The position numbers and the translations under genes are program-made. Source: Erythrobacter sp. UBA1916 (GTDB taxonomy: Bacteria > Pseudomonadota > Alphaproteobacteria > Sphingomonadales > Sphingomonadaceae). From it: DNA of 64,000 nt. The notes under the pieces are model-generated. The model saw only the letters and a list, made by a program, of their open reading frames with translations. It had not been told where the DNA came from and did not search any database. Below, piece by piece: positions 46,741 through 55,282 of this stretch (the first letter of the stretch is position 1; each line of letters begins with the position of its first letter). The stretch lies in contig DDFY01000004.1 of the NCBI GenBank assembly GCA_002337385.1, forward strand, positions 134,773 to 198,772. Direction: 5' to 3'.

Positions 46741-47933
46741 TGCCCGGAATTTCGCGCCACTACGTTCTTGCCGCCGGGGGCACCGGCGGGCACCTCACCC
46801 CGGCCTTTGCGCTGGCCCATGCGCTGGAGCGGCGCGGGCACCATGTCGCGCTCATTACTGACGAGCGCGGCGCGGCGATCCCCGGCAAGCCCGATTTCCT
46901 TACCGCCCACGTGCTGCCTGCCGGGCGCTTCGGGAAGAACCCGCTTCGCTGGCCCAAGGCCATTGCCGCCGTGCTTGAGGGCAAGGGGCAGGCGCGGCGG
47001 ATGTACGAGACGTTCCAGCCCAGCTGTGTGGTGGGCTTCGGCGGCTATCCGGCGCTGCCTGCGCTGCTGGCGGCGCGCGCCGAAGGTATCGGCACGGTGA
47101 TCCACGAGCAGAACGCGGTGCTGGGCCGCGTGAACCGCCTGCTGGCGGGGCGCGTCGATGCGATTGCCACGTCCTATCCGCAGGTCGATCGGTTGAAGCC
47201 TGCACATCAGGCCAAGGTTCATCTGGTCGGCAATCCGGTGCGCCCCGGTGTGCTGTCTTTGCGCGAGGAGCCGTTTCCGCCGTTCACCGCTGATGGCCTG
47301 TTCCGTGTGCTGGTGACCGGCGGCAGTCAGGGGGCGAGCGTGCTTTCGGACGTTGTGCCCGATGGCCTCTCGATGCTGCCGACCGCGCTGCGCGGCCGGT
47401 TGCAGGTGACCCAGCAGTGCCGCCCGGAAGACGTTGAAAAAGTGCGCGAACGCTATGCCAGCCATGGCATTGCCGCCGAGCTGGCGACCTATTTCGAAGA
47501 CATGGCTGCCCAGCTGGCCGATGCGCACCTGTTCATCGGCCGGGCGGGCGCTTCGACCATTGCCGAGCTGACTGCCGTGGGGCGTCCCGCGATCCTCGTG
47601 CCGCTGCCGATTGCGACGGATGACCATCAGGCTGCGAACACGCGCGAGATGGTCGCTGCTGGCGGCGCGCGTGCGATCCGGCAGACGGGTTTTACCGCGA
47701 AGGAACTCGCCAAGCAGATCCAGGCGATGGCCATGCGTCCCGAGACGCTCGCCACTGCCGCCCATGCCGCTTTCAACTGCGGCCGGCCCAAGGCGGCGGA
47801 AGATCTTGCCGATCTGGTCGAGAGCTTTGGCGGCGACACCATTCAGGATGTGATCCGCGTCGCCGGAGAGGCACGTACGACCTCGGTCTCGCGCGAGGCG
47901 ACCGGACAGGTGGCCAAGGAGAACGCCGAATGA
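46740..47933 (+). CDS. murG: UDP-GlcNAc:lipid I GlcNAc transferase MurG
   Basis: 397 residues, GT28. N-terminal glycine-rich loop AAGGTGGHLTPAFALAHAL; acceptor-side VGFGGYPALPALLAA with HEQNAVLGR; donor-binding VTGGSQGASVLS and GRAGASTIAELTAVGRPAILVP. Makes lipid II at the inner face of the membrane. The C-terminus is about 35 residues longer than in E. coli. Overlaps murC by 4 bp. Confidence 0.96.
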   Translation: MPGISRHYVLAAGGTGGHLTPAFALAHALERRGHHVALITDERGAAIPGKPDFLTAHVLPAGRFGKNPLRWPKAIAAVLEGKGQARRMYETFQPSCVVGFGGYPALPALLAARAEGIGTVIHEQNAVLGRVNRLLAGRVDAIATSYPQVDRLKPAHQAKVHLVGNPVRPGVLSLREEPFPPFTADGLFRVLVTGGSQGASVLSDVVPDGLSMLPTALRGRLQVTQQCRPEDVEKVRERYASHGIAAELATYFEDMAAQLADAHLFIGRAGASTIAELTAVGRPAILVPLPIATDDHQAANTREMVAAGGARAIRQTGFTAKELAKQIQAMAMRPETLATAAHAAFNCGRPKAAEDLADLVESFGGDTIQDVIRVAGEARTTSVSREATGQVAKENAE

Positions 47934-49372
47934 AGGGCGTTCCCACCGACATCGGCACGATCCATTTTGTCGGCATCGGCGGCATCGGCATGTCTGGCAT
48001 TGCCGAGGTGATGCACAATCTTGGCTATACGGTGCAGGGCAGCGATCTGGCCGAAGGTGCCAGCGTGCAGCGGCTTCGCGCGCGTGGGATCACCGTGCAT
48101 GTGGGCCATGCGGCGGAAAACCTTGGCGATGCGGCGGTGGTGGTCACCAGCACAGCGGTGCGTCGGACCAATCCCGAGGTCGCCGCCGCATTGGAAGCGC
48201 GCATCCCGGTGGTGCGCCGCGCCGAAATGCTGGCCGAATTGATGCGGCTGAAAAGCACGGTCGCGGTGGCAGGCACGCACGGCAAGACCACCACGACCTC
48301 CATGGTTGCCACGCTGCTTGATGCGGGCGGGGTCGATCCCACGGTCATCAATGGCGGCATTATCGAAAGCTACGGCTCGAACGCGCGGCTGGGCGACAGT
48401 GAGTGGATGGTGGTCGAAGCCGACGAGAGCGACGGCAGCTTCCTGCGCCTCGACGGCACCATTGCGGTTGTCACGAACATCGATCCCGAACACCTCGATC
48501 ACTATGGCAGCTTCGATGGGGTGAAGGATGCTTTTCTCCAGTTCATCGAGAACGTGCCCTTCTATGGCGCGGCGGTGCTGTGCCTCGATCACCCCGAGGT
48601 GCAGAACGTGATCGCCCGCGTGCGCGACCGGCGTGTGATCACCTACGGTTTCAGCCCACATGCCGATGTGCGGATCGAAAACCTCGTCGCCGAGGGCGGC
48701 AAGAGCCGGTTCGACGTGATCCAGCGCGAGCGTGATGGCGCGGAGCGCCGGGTGGCCGACATCGTGCTGCCGATGCCTGGGCGGCACAACGTGCAGAACG
48801 CAGCGGCTGCGGTCGCCGTGGCGCTGGAGATGGGCTGCCCTGAGGATACCATCCGCGCAGGCTTTGCCCGCTTCGGCGGAGTGCGACGGCGTTTCACCGA
48901 GATGGGCCGGATCGCACTTGGCGGCGGTGAAGAGGTGCGCGTGATCGACGACTATGCGCACCATCCGGTCGAAATCCGCGCCGTGCTCTCTGCCGCGCGC
49001 GAGGCGGCTTCGGGCCGGGTGATTGCGGTCGCCCAACCGCACCGGTTCACCCGGCTGCGCGATCTGATGGAAGAGTTTCAGGGCTGCTTCACCGATGCCG
49101 ACGTGGTCTATGCCGCGCCGGTCTATGCGGCGGGGGAAGATCCTATCGAGGGGATATCCTCCGATGCGCTGGTGGCGGGCCTGAAGGCACGCGGGCACCG
49201 GCAGGCCGGGCCCATCGCCAGCCCCGAAGCTCTGGCGGGCGAACTGGCCGGGCTGGTCGAGCCGGGCGATATCGTGGTCTGCCTTGGCGCGGGCGATATC
49301 ACGCGCTGGGCCGCGGGCCTTGCCGATGCCGTCAATGCGCAGCGCAAGCAGGAGGCAACTGATGCAGCCTGA
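47930..49372 (+). CDS. murC: UDP-MurNAc-L-alanine ligase MurC
   Basis: 480 residues. Adds the first alanine to UDP-MurNAc. N-terminal IHFVGIGGIGMSGIAEVM, P-loop VAGTHGKTTTTSMV, VEADESDGSFLRL and the DDYAHHPVEIRAVL motif. Normal size. Overlaps murB by 11 bp. Confidence 0.97.
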   Translation: MKGVPTDIGTIHFVGIGGIGMSGIAEVMHNLGYTVQGSDLAEGASVQRLRARGITVHVGHAAENLGDAAVVVTSTAVRRTNPEVAAALEARIPVVRRAEMLAELMRLKSTVAVAGTHGKTTTTSMVATLLDAGGVDPTVINGGIIESYGSNARLGDSEWMVVEADESDGSFLRLDGTIAVVTNIDPEHLDHYGSFDGVKDAFLQFIENVPFYGAAVLCLDHPEVQNVIARVRDRRVITYGFSPHADVRIENLVAEGGKSRFDVIQRERDGAERRVADIVLPMPGRHNVQNAAAAVAVALEMGCPEDTIRAGFARFGGVRRRFTEMGRIALGGGEEVRVIDDYAHHPVEIRAVLSAAREAASGRVIAVAQPHRFTRLRDLMEEFQGCFTDADVVYAAPVYAAGEDPIEGISSDALVAGLKARGHRQAGPIASPEALAGELAGLVEPGDIVVCLGAGDITRWAAGLADAVNAQRKQEATDAA

Positions 49373-50315
49373 TGCCAGCATGAACATGCCAACTGCCCCC
49401 GGCTCGCACGAGGAGAGCACCGTTGGCGGCAAGGTGCCGCAGAAGGTGGCGGGCAAGCTCACCAAGGATGCGCCGCTGGCCAAGCTGGTCTGGTTCAAGA
49501 GCGGCGGCACGGCTGACTGGCTGTTCGAGCCGGACAGCGTGGAAGACCTGATCCAGTTCCTGACCCGGATGGAGAAGGGCGTCCCGGTGATGGCGCTGGG
49601 GCTCGGCTCCAACCTCATCATCCGCGATGGCGGCGTACCGGGCGTGGTCGTGCGGCTGGGCAAACCCTTTGCCAGCGTCGAGGTGAAGCGCGACAACGTG
49701 CTCGAATGCGGTGGCGGTGCGCCGGGCATTCTGGTGGCCTCAAGCGCGCGCGATGCGCGCATTGCGGGGCTGGAATTCCTTCGCGGCATTCCCGGCACCG
49801 TGGGCGGCTTCGTGCGCATGAATGGCGGGGCCTATGGCCGCGAGGTGGCCGATGTGCTGGTCGATTGCGATGTCGTCCTGCCCGATGGCGCCTGCATCCG
49901 TGTGCCGGTGGCCGATTTGGATTATTCCTATCGCCATTCGCGCCTGCCCGATGGGGCGATCGTGGTCGCGGCGCGCTTTAAAGGCGAGCCGGGCGATCCG
50001 GCGGAGATCGAGGCGGAGATGAACCGCATCGCCCATGCGCGCGAGGAAACGCAGCCCTTGCGCAGCAAGACTGGCGGTTCGACCTTCAAGAATCCCGAGG
50101 GTGACAAGGCCTGGCGGCTGGTCGATGCGGCAGGTTGCCGGGGCCTCAAGATGGGCGATGCGCAGGTGAGTGAGAAGCACGCCAATTTCCTCATCAATAC
50201 CGGCCATGCCACCAGCTCCGATATCGAGGGGCTGGGCGAGGAAGTGCGCCGCCGCGTGGCTGAGGCGACCGGCGTGGCGCTGCAATGGGAAATTCAGCGG
50301 GTAGGAAGGCCGTGA
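49362..50315 (+). CDS. murB: UDP-N-acetylenolpyruvoylglucosamine reductase MurB
   Basis: 317 residues from the ATG at 49362 (MQPDASMNMP); ATG 49380 is an alternative. FAD enzyme making UDP-MurNAc. FAD site ALGLGSNLIIRDGG; GLEFLRGIPGTVGGFVRMNGGAYG; GGSTFKNPEGDKAWRLVDAAGCRG; final KHANFLIN. This is the type II MurB architecture common in alphaproteobacteria. Its TGA overlaps the ddl GTG. Confidence 0.95.
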   Translation: MQPDASMNMPTAPGSHEESTVGGKVPQKVAGKLTKDAPLAKLVWFKSGGTADWLFEPDSVEDLIQFLTRMEKGVPVMALGLGSNLIIRDGGVPGVVVRLGKPFASVEVKRDNVLECGGGAPGILVASSARDARIAGLEFLRGIPGTVGGFVRMNGGAYGREVADVLVDCDVVLPDGACIRVPVADLDYSYRHSRLPDGAIVVAARFKGEPGDPAEIEAEMNRIAHAREETQPLRSKTGGSTFKNPEGDKAWRLVDAAGCRGLKMGDAQVSEKHANFLINTGHATSSDIEGLGEEVRRRVAEATGVALQWEIQRVGRP

Positions 50316-51256
50316 GCTTGGAAAAGTTGCATATTCTGGTGCTGATGGGCGGCTGGGCGAACGAGCGCGAGGTGTCGCTCATGTCCGGCAACGGGGTGGC
50401 CGATGCGCTTGAAAGCAAGGGCCACAAGGTGACCCGGCTCGACATGGACCGCGACGTTGCCGCGCGCATTGCCGAGGCCGCGCCCGATGTCGTGTTCAAC
50501 GCGCTCCACGGCGTGCCGGGCGAGGATGGCACGGTGCAGGGCATGCTCGACCTTATGGGCGTTCCCTATACCCATGCCGGCCTTGCCACCTCGGTGGTGG
50601 CGATCGACAAGGAGCTGACCAAGCAGGCGCTGGTGCCGCACGGTGTGCCCATGCCCGGTGGGCGCGTGGTCAAGTCGCAAGACCTCTATGATGGCGACCC
50701 GCTGCCGCGCCCCTATGTCCTCAAGCCCGTCAACGAGGGCAGCTCGGTCGGCGTCGCCATTGTCACCGACGAGAGCAACTACGGCAATCCTATCCGGCGG
50801 GATGTCGAAGGTCCGTGGCAGCGCTTCGAAACCCTGCTGGCCGAACCCTATATTCGCGGGCGCGAGCTGACCACGGCAGTGCTCGGCGACAAGGCTCTGG
50901 GCGTCACTGAACTGGTGCCCAAATCGGGCTTCTACGATTTTGACGCCAAGTACACCGACGGGATGACCGATCACGTATGCCCCGCCGACATTCCCGAAGA
51001 CATCGCCGCGCTGTGCTGCGAATATGCCCTGCGCGCGCACAAGCTGCTCGGGTGCCGGGGCGTGAGCCGGTCGGACTATCGCTGGGACGACCAGCGCGGT
51101 GCGGACGGGCTGTTCCTGCTCGAAACGAATACCCAGCCGGGCATGACCCCGCTCAGCCTCGTGCCCGAACAGGCGCGCTTCTGCGGCATTTCCTATCCTG
51201 ACCTGTGTGAGATCATCGTCGCCGATGCGCTCCGCTTCTTTGGCAAGGGCGGATAG
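50312..51256 (+). CDS. ddl: D-alanine-D-alanine ligase
   Basis: 314 residues from the GTG at 50312 (GTGA overlap with murB). ATP-grasp enzyme making the D-Ala-D-Ala of the stem peptide. LMGGWANEREVSLMSG, ALHGVPGEDGTVQGMLDLMGVPYTHAG, VLKPVNEGSSVGVAIV, and the metal site LLETNTQPGMTPLSLVPEQA. Stops directly in front of ftsQ with no gap. Confidence 0.96.
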   Translation: MSLEKLHILVLMGGWANEREVSLMSGNGVADALESKGHKVTRLDMDRDVAARIAEAAPDVVFNALHGVPGEDGTVQGMLDLMGVPYTHAGLATSVVAIDKELTKQALVPHGVPMPGGRVVKSQDLYDGDPLPRPYVLKPVNEGSSVGVAIVTDESNYGNPIRRDVEGPWQRFETLLAEPYIRGRELTTAVLGDKALGVTELVPKSGFYDFDAKYTDGMTDHVCPADIPEDIAALCCEYALRAHKLLGCRGVSRSDYRWDDQRGADGLFLLETNTQPGMTPLSLVPEQARFCGISYPDLCEIIVADALRFFGKGG

Positions 51257-52168
51257 ATGGCGCAGAAGATCAGCCGCAACGTGAAGGGCGTGCGCCGCCA
51301 GGCCCGCGCCGCCGACACCAGCCGCCGCGTGCGTAAGGCGCGCGGGCAGGGCCGGTCGCTGCTTGGCCGCCTGCTCGGACTGCTGCCGTTCAGCGAGAGC
51401 CAGCTGCACAAGTTTTTCACGGTGTTGATCTTTGCCGGAGCGCTGGCCTTCGTGGTGTTCATCGCGCGCGTCACCGGCCTTTCCGACTTTGCCGAAGACC
51501 GCTTTGCGCTGGCCTCGGCCAATGCCGGGTTCGAGGTGCACCATGTCGAGGTGCGCGGGACCAATCGCCTCAGCGAGATGATGGTATATGAACGCGCCAT
51601 CGGCCAGCGCGACCTGGCGATGACGCGGGTGAACCTGGATGCGCTGCGCGATCAGCTGTTGACGCTGCCGTGGGTCAAGGATGCGCGTGTCTCGCGCCAG
51701 CTGCCCGACGTGCTGGTGGTCGACATCGTCGAGCGTGAGCCGCACGCGGCGCTGCGCCGCGATGACGAACTGGTCCTGATCGATGCCACCGGGGTCGAAC
51801 TGGAAGACGTCGCACCTGAAGATGCCAAGGACATGCTGGTGATCGGCGGCGAGGGCGCACAGGGTCAGGTCGAGGCGCTAGCGTCGCTGCTCGATGCGGC
51901 CCCGGCGCTGCGCCAACAGGTCGCGGAGGCGGACTGGATCGGTAACCGCCGCTGGGATCTGACCTTTTCCACCGGGCAGCGTCTATCTCTGCCCGAAGGC
52001 GCAGACCGGTCTGCCGCCGCGCTGGTGGCCTTTGCCGAAGCGGACGGCGTGCATCGCCTGATCGGCGGCGAGGTGGTCGCGTTCGATCTGCGCAACCCGC
52101 CGAAGATGACCATGCGCGTGCCGGGGCGCGCCGAGAGCAGCCAGATGGATATGGGGGAGGAAAGCTGA
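51257..52168 (+). CDS. ftsQ: cell division protein FtsQ
   Basis: 303 residues. A basic cytoplasmic stretch (KGVRRQARAADTSRRVRKARGQGRS) precedes one transmembrane helix (FFTVLIFAGALAFVVFIARVTG), a POTRA domain (FEVHHVEVRGTNRLSEMMV) and the FtsQ/DivIB beta domain (LPWVKDARVSRQLPDVLVVDIVEREPHA). Scaffold of the divisome connecting early and late proteins. Shares a base with ftsA. Confidence 0.95.
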   Translation: MAQKISRNVKGVRRQARAADTSRRVRKARGQGRSLLGRLLGLLPFSESQLHKFFTVLIFAGALAFVVFIARVTGLSDFAEDRFALASANAGFEVHHVEVRGTNRLSEMMVYERAIGQRDLAMTRVNLDALRDQLLTLPWVKDARVSRQLPDVLVVDIVEREPHAALRRDDELVLIDATGVELEDVAPEDAKDMLVIGGEGAQGQVEALASLLDAAPALRQQVAEADWIGNRRWDLTFSTGQRLSLPEGADRSAAALVAFAEADGVHRLIGGEVVAFDLRNPPKMTMRVPGRAESSQMDMGEES

Positions 52169-53466
52169 TGTCGGGCGGGGCAAATCGCATCGAACACGTG
52201 ATCGGCGCGGTCAACATCGGCTCGTTCCGCATCTCGGCCATGATTGCTGCTGTCTCGGAGAACGGCGAGATGCAGGTGCTGGGCAGCGGCCATCGCGCCA
52301 GCCAGGGCATCAAGCGCGGCTATGTCACCGATATGGCCGCGGCGACCTATGCCGTGCGTGACGCGCTGGAGCGGGCGGAAAAGCTGGCGGGGGCGAGCGT
52401 CGACGCGGTCTGGCTTGGCGCTTCGGGCGCGGGCCTCACTAGCGAAATCCGCCCGGTCGAGATCGCGATCGGCGGGCGCCGGATCGAGGAAGAGGATATC
52501 GAGCACCTGCTGGTTACCGCGCAGGGCAGCCTCGAACCCGATGGCCGCACCGTGCTGCATGCGCAGCCAGCCTGCTATTTCCTCGATGGCGCTGATGGCG
52601 TGTTCAACCCACAGGGCCTTCATGCCGAGCGGCTGGGCGTCGACATTCACATCATGCTCGCCGACGGCGCGCCGATGCGCAATGTGACCGAGGCGGTGCA
52701 GCGCGCACACCTCGAGGTGCAGGGCGTGGTCGCCTCGCCGCTGGCCACCGGCCTTGCCTGCCTTACCGAAGAGGAACGCGATCTCGGGGTGGCGCTGGTA
52801 GAGTTCGGGGGCGAGGTCACCAATGTCTCGGTCTATGCGGGCGGAATGCTGGTGGGGCTCAACGCGATCCAGCGCGGCTCGGCCGATATTACCGATGCGA
52901 TTGCCTCGGCCTTTTCGATCCGCCGGTTTCAGGCTGAACGGCTCAAGTGCAAGCACGGCTCGGCCATTGCGAGCCCGGCTGATCACCGCGAGATGATCGC
53001 CGTCACCGCGCCGGGCGAGGAAGGCCGTGGGCCGGTCGCACGCGGGGCTGATGATCGCGAGCAGGTGCCGCGGGCGGAGCTGATCACGGTGATCACTGGC
53101 GAACTCGATGCGCTGATGAGCGAAGTCGGCCGCAGTCTTGAAGCCATGGGCTACACCGGCACCAACGGTGGCCGGCAGGCGCGACAGGTCGTGTTGACAG
53201 GCGGCGGGGCCGAGCTGGCCGGCCTCGCGGACTATACCCAGAGCGTGCTTGGTGTTGCCGTGCGGATCGGCCGACCGCCCGCGCTGAAGGGCCTTCCGGA
53301 GGCCCATTCGGTGCCTGGATTCTCCACGCTGGCGGGGTTGGTTCTCTATGCTTTGCGCGATCCGGTCGACATTCGCCGCGTCGGCTCGCGCTTCACGCGG
53401 GCCCACCGTCCGGGCCCGGCGGCGGCAGTTGGCCGGGTGTGGAAAGCCATGCGTGATTTTTTTTGA
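52168..53466 (+). CDS. ftsA: cell division protein FtsA
   Basis: 432 residues. Actin-like membrane tether of FtsZ. VIGAVNIGSFRISAMI (phosphate 1), IKRGYVTDMAAATYAVRDALE, VALVEFGGEVTNVSVYAGG (phosphate 2) and VVLTGGGAELAGLADY (adenosine). The phosphate-2 loop has FGGEVT where ATP-binding homologues usually have D.GGGT. The C-terminal amphipathic tail is GRVWKAMRDFF. The last codons form a run of eight T (53457-53464). Confidence 0.95.
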   Translation: MSGGANRIEHVIGAVNIGSFRISAMIAAVSENGEMQVLGSGHRASQGIKRGYVTDMAAATYAVRDALERAEKLAGASVDAVWLGASGAGLTSEIRPVEIAIGGRRIEEEDIEHLLVTAQGSLEPDGRTVLHAQPACYFLDGADGVFNPQGLHAERLGVDIHIMLADGAPMRNVTEAVQRAHLEVQGVVASPLATGLACLTEEERDLGVALVEFGGEVTNVSVYAGGMLVGLNAIQRGSADITDAIASAFSIRRFQAERLKCKHGSAIASPADHREMIAVTAPGEEGRGPVARGADDREQVPRAELITVITGELDALMSEVGRSLEAMGYTGTNGGRQARQVVLTGGGAELAGLADYTQSVLGVAVRIGRPPALKGLPEAHSVPGFSTLAGLVLYALRDPVDIRRVGSRFTRAHRPGPAAAVGRVWKAMRDFF

Positions 53467-53594
53467 GTGGTGCGCGCCAAGGAGTCAGGTGCGCGCAATT
53501 GTGGATTTGTAGAGTTTTCGGATAACGCCCGCCTAAGGCTTTGTGGCACAAGCTTTGAATCGTGGATGGCGGGACATATCCGCAGGAGAATGAG

Positions 53595-55223
53595 ATGAGC
53601 ATCAATATCGGTCCGCCTTCGGTGGAAGAACTTCGTCCCCGTATCACCGTGATCGGTGTGGGCGGGGCGGGTGGCAACGCCATCGCCAATATGATCGAGA
53701 GCGAGATCGAAGGTGTCGATTTCGTCGTCGCCAACACCGATGCGCAGGCGCTGAACAACGCCATTGCGGAGCATCGCATCCAGCTTGGCCCTGACATCAC
53801 GCAGGGCCTGGGTGCTGGCTCGCGGCCCGAAGTGGGGCGCGCGGCGGCTGAAGAAACGGTCGAGGAAATCGAGCGCGCGCTCGAAGGCGTGAACATGGTG
53901 TTCATCGCCTCGGGCATGGGCGGCGGCACCGGAACCGGCGCTGCGCCGGTGATCGCGGAGGTCGCGCGGTCGAAGGGCATTCTCACTGTTGGCGTGGTCA
54001 CCAAGCCGTTCCTGTTCGAAGGCACGCGCCGGATGCGCGCCGCCGAAAGCGGGATCGAGGAGCTGCAAAAGCACGTCGATACGCTGATCGTCATTCCGAA
54101 CCAGAACCTGTTCCTGGTCGCCAAGGCCGACACCACCTTCAAGGAAGCCTTCGAGCTGGCCGACGAGGTGCTGCAGCAGGGCGTGCGCTCGATCACCGAC
54201 CTGATGGTGATGCCGGGCCTCATCAACCTCGACTTTGCCGACGTGCGTTCGGTGATGAACGAGATGGGCAAGGCCATGATGGGCACGGGCGAAGGCGAGG
54301 GCGAGAACCGCGCGCTCGAAGCTGCTGAGCGCGCCATCGCCAACCCGCTGCTTGACGGTGTTTCGATGCAGGGCGCCAAGGGCGTGATCATCTCGATCAT
54401 TGGCGGCGAGGACATGCGCCTGCTTGAGGTGGACGAAGCGGCCAACCACATCCGCGAGCTGGTCGATCCCGAAGCCAACATCATCTGGGGCTCGGCCTTC
54501 AACCCCGATCTGCAAGGCAAGATCCGCGTTTCGGTGGTCGCCACCGGGATTGAACAGACCGGCGATAGCGCTGCCAAGGCGACATCGCGTCCGCTCGACC
54601 TGTCGACCTCGCGCGGCCCGAAGACCCCGATGGCCGGTAGCGGCGCTGTTGCTGCCGCTGCTTTCGACGATGTCGACGAAGCCGACACGGAAGCTGCAGC
54701 CGAAGAACCGGGTGCGGCGGACCTTGATGACCTGCGTAACCCCGAGCCGGCTGGCTCGGCGCCCGAACCGATGGATCTCGCCGAGCTGGGCGATGTCGAA
54801 GAGGTTCGCGGTGACGATGGTGCCGATGCACAACCCCAGCGATTTGCGCCGTTCGAGCGCAAGGGCGCTGCGGGCCAGGATGGTCCGGACGCGCAGGCCA
54901 GTGCGGATGAGGACGATGAGCTGCTGCTCGATTCCTCCAGCCTGGCGGATGAGGAAGATGCCGTTGGCCTGCCCGGACGTCGCCGCAACCTTGTTGGCGG
55001 CGGCGAAGAGGCGAAGGCCGAGGCGACCTCGCAAGCGGGCCCGGGCCGGGCTGGCACAACGACGGGGTTCGCGGGCGGCACCAGCCCGGGAAGCACCCTG
55101 TTCGAGCGCATGGCCAACCTCTCGCGCGGTTCGGTCGATGAAGACGATTCGGACGACGATGACGATGATGCTGCCCCCAACATGCGCATCCCGCGCTTCC
55201 TGGGGCGGCAGAACAACCAGTAG
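53595..55223 (+). CDS. ftsZ: cell division protein FtsZ
   Basis: 542 residues from the ATG at 53595 (MSINIGPPS), preceded by AGGAG. Tubulin-like GTPase forming the Z ring. GVGGAGGNAIANM, the tubulin signature GMGGGTGTGAAPV (about residue 110) and the T7 loop NLDFADVRSVM. The globular domain ends near residue 320; a long disordered linker of about 200 residues follows, ending in a nearly all-acidic stretch and the C-terminal peptide MRIPRFLGRQ that binds FtsA and ZipA-like partners. 128 bp upstream separates it from ftsA, so it likely has its own promoter. Confidence 0.97.
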   Translation: MSINIGPPSVEELRPRITVIGVGGAGGNAIANMIESEIEGVDFVVANTDAQALNNAIAEHRIQLGPDITQGLGAGSRPEVGRAAAEETVEEIERALEGVNMVFIASGMGGGTGTGAAPVIAEVARSKGILTVGVVTKPFLFEGTRRMRAAESGIEELQKHVDTLIVIPNQNLFLVAKADTTFKEAFELADEVLQQGVRSITDLMVMPGLINLDFADVRSVMNEMGKAMMGTGEGEGENRALEAAERAIANPLLDGVSMQGAKGVIISIIGGEDMRLLEVDEAANHIRELVDPEANIIWGSAFNPDLQGKIRVSVVATGIEQTGDSAAKATSRPLDLSTSRGPKTPMAGSGAVAAAAFDDVDEADTEAAAEEPGAADLDDLRNPEPAGSAPEPMDLAELGDVEEVRGDDGADAQPQRFAPFERKGAAGQDGPDAQASADEDDELLLDSSSLADEEDAVGLPGRRRNLVGGGEEAKAEATSQAGPGRAGTTTGFAGGTSPGSTLFERMANLSRGSVDEDDSDDDDDDAAPNMRIPRFLGRQNNQ

Positions 55224-55282
55224 TCGCATTGCTGATGGCCGCGCGCTTGCCAAATGCGGCGCGCGTGCCATCTAGGCCCGCA

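Noticed and set aside
47843..49819. 658-residue minus-strand frame
   Set aside because: Antisense to murC and murB; no motif of its own.
53544..53559. TGGCAC-N5-TTGAA upstream of ftsZ, similar to a sigma-54 promoter
   Set aside because: The -12 element lacks the GC dinucleotide and no activator dyads are seen upstream; a chance match is more likely for a constitutive division gene.
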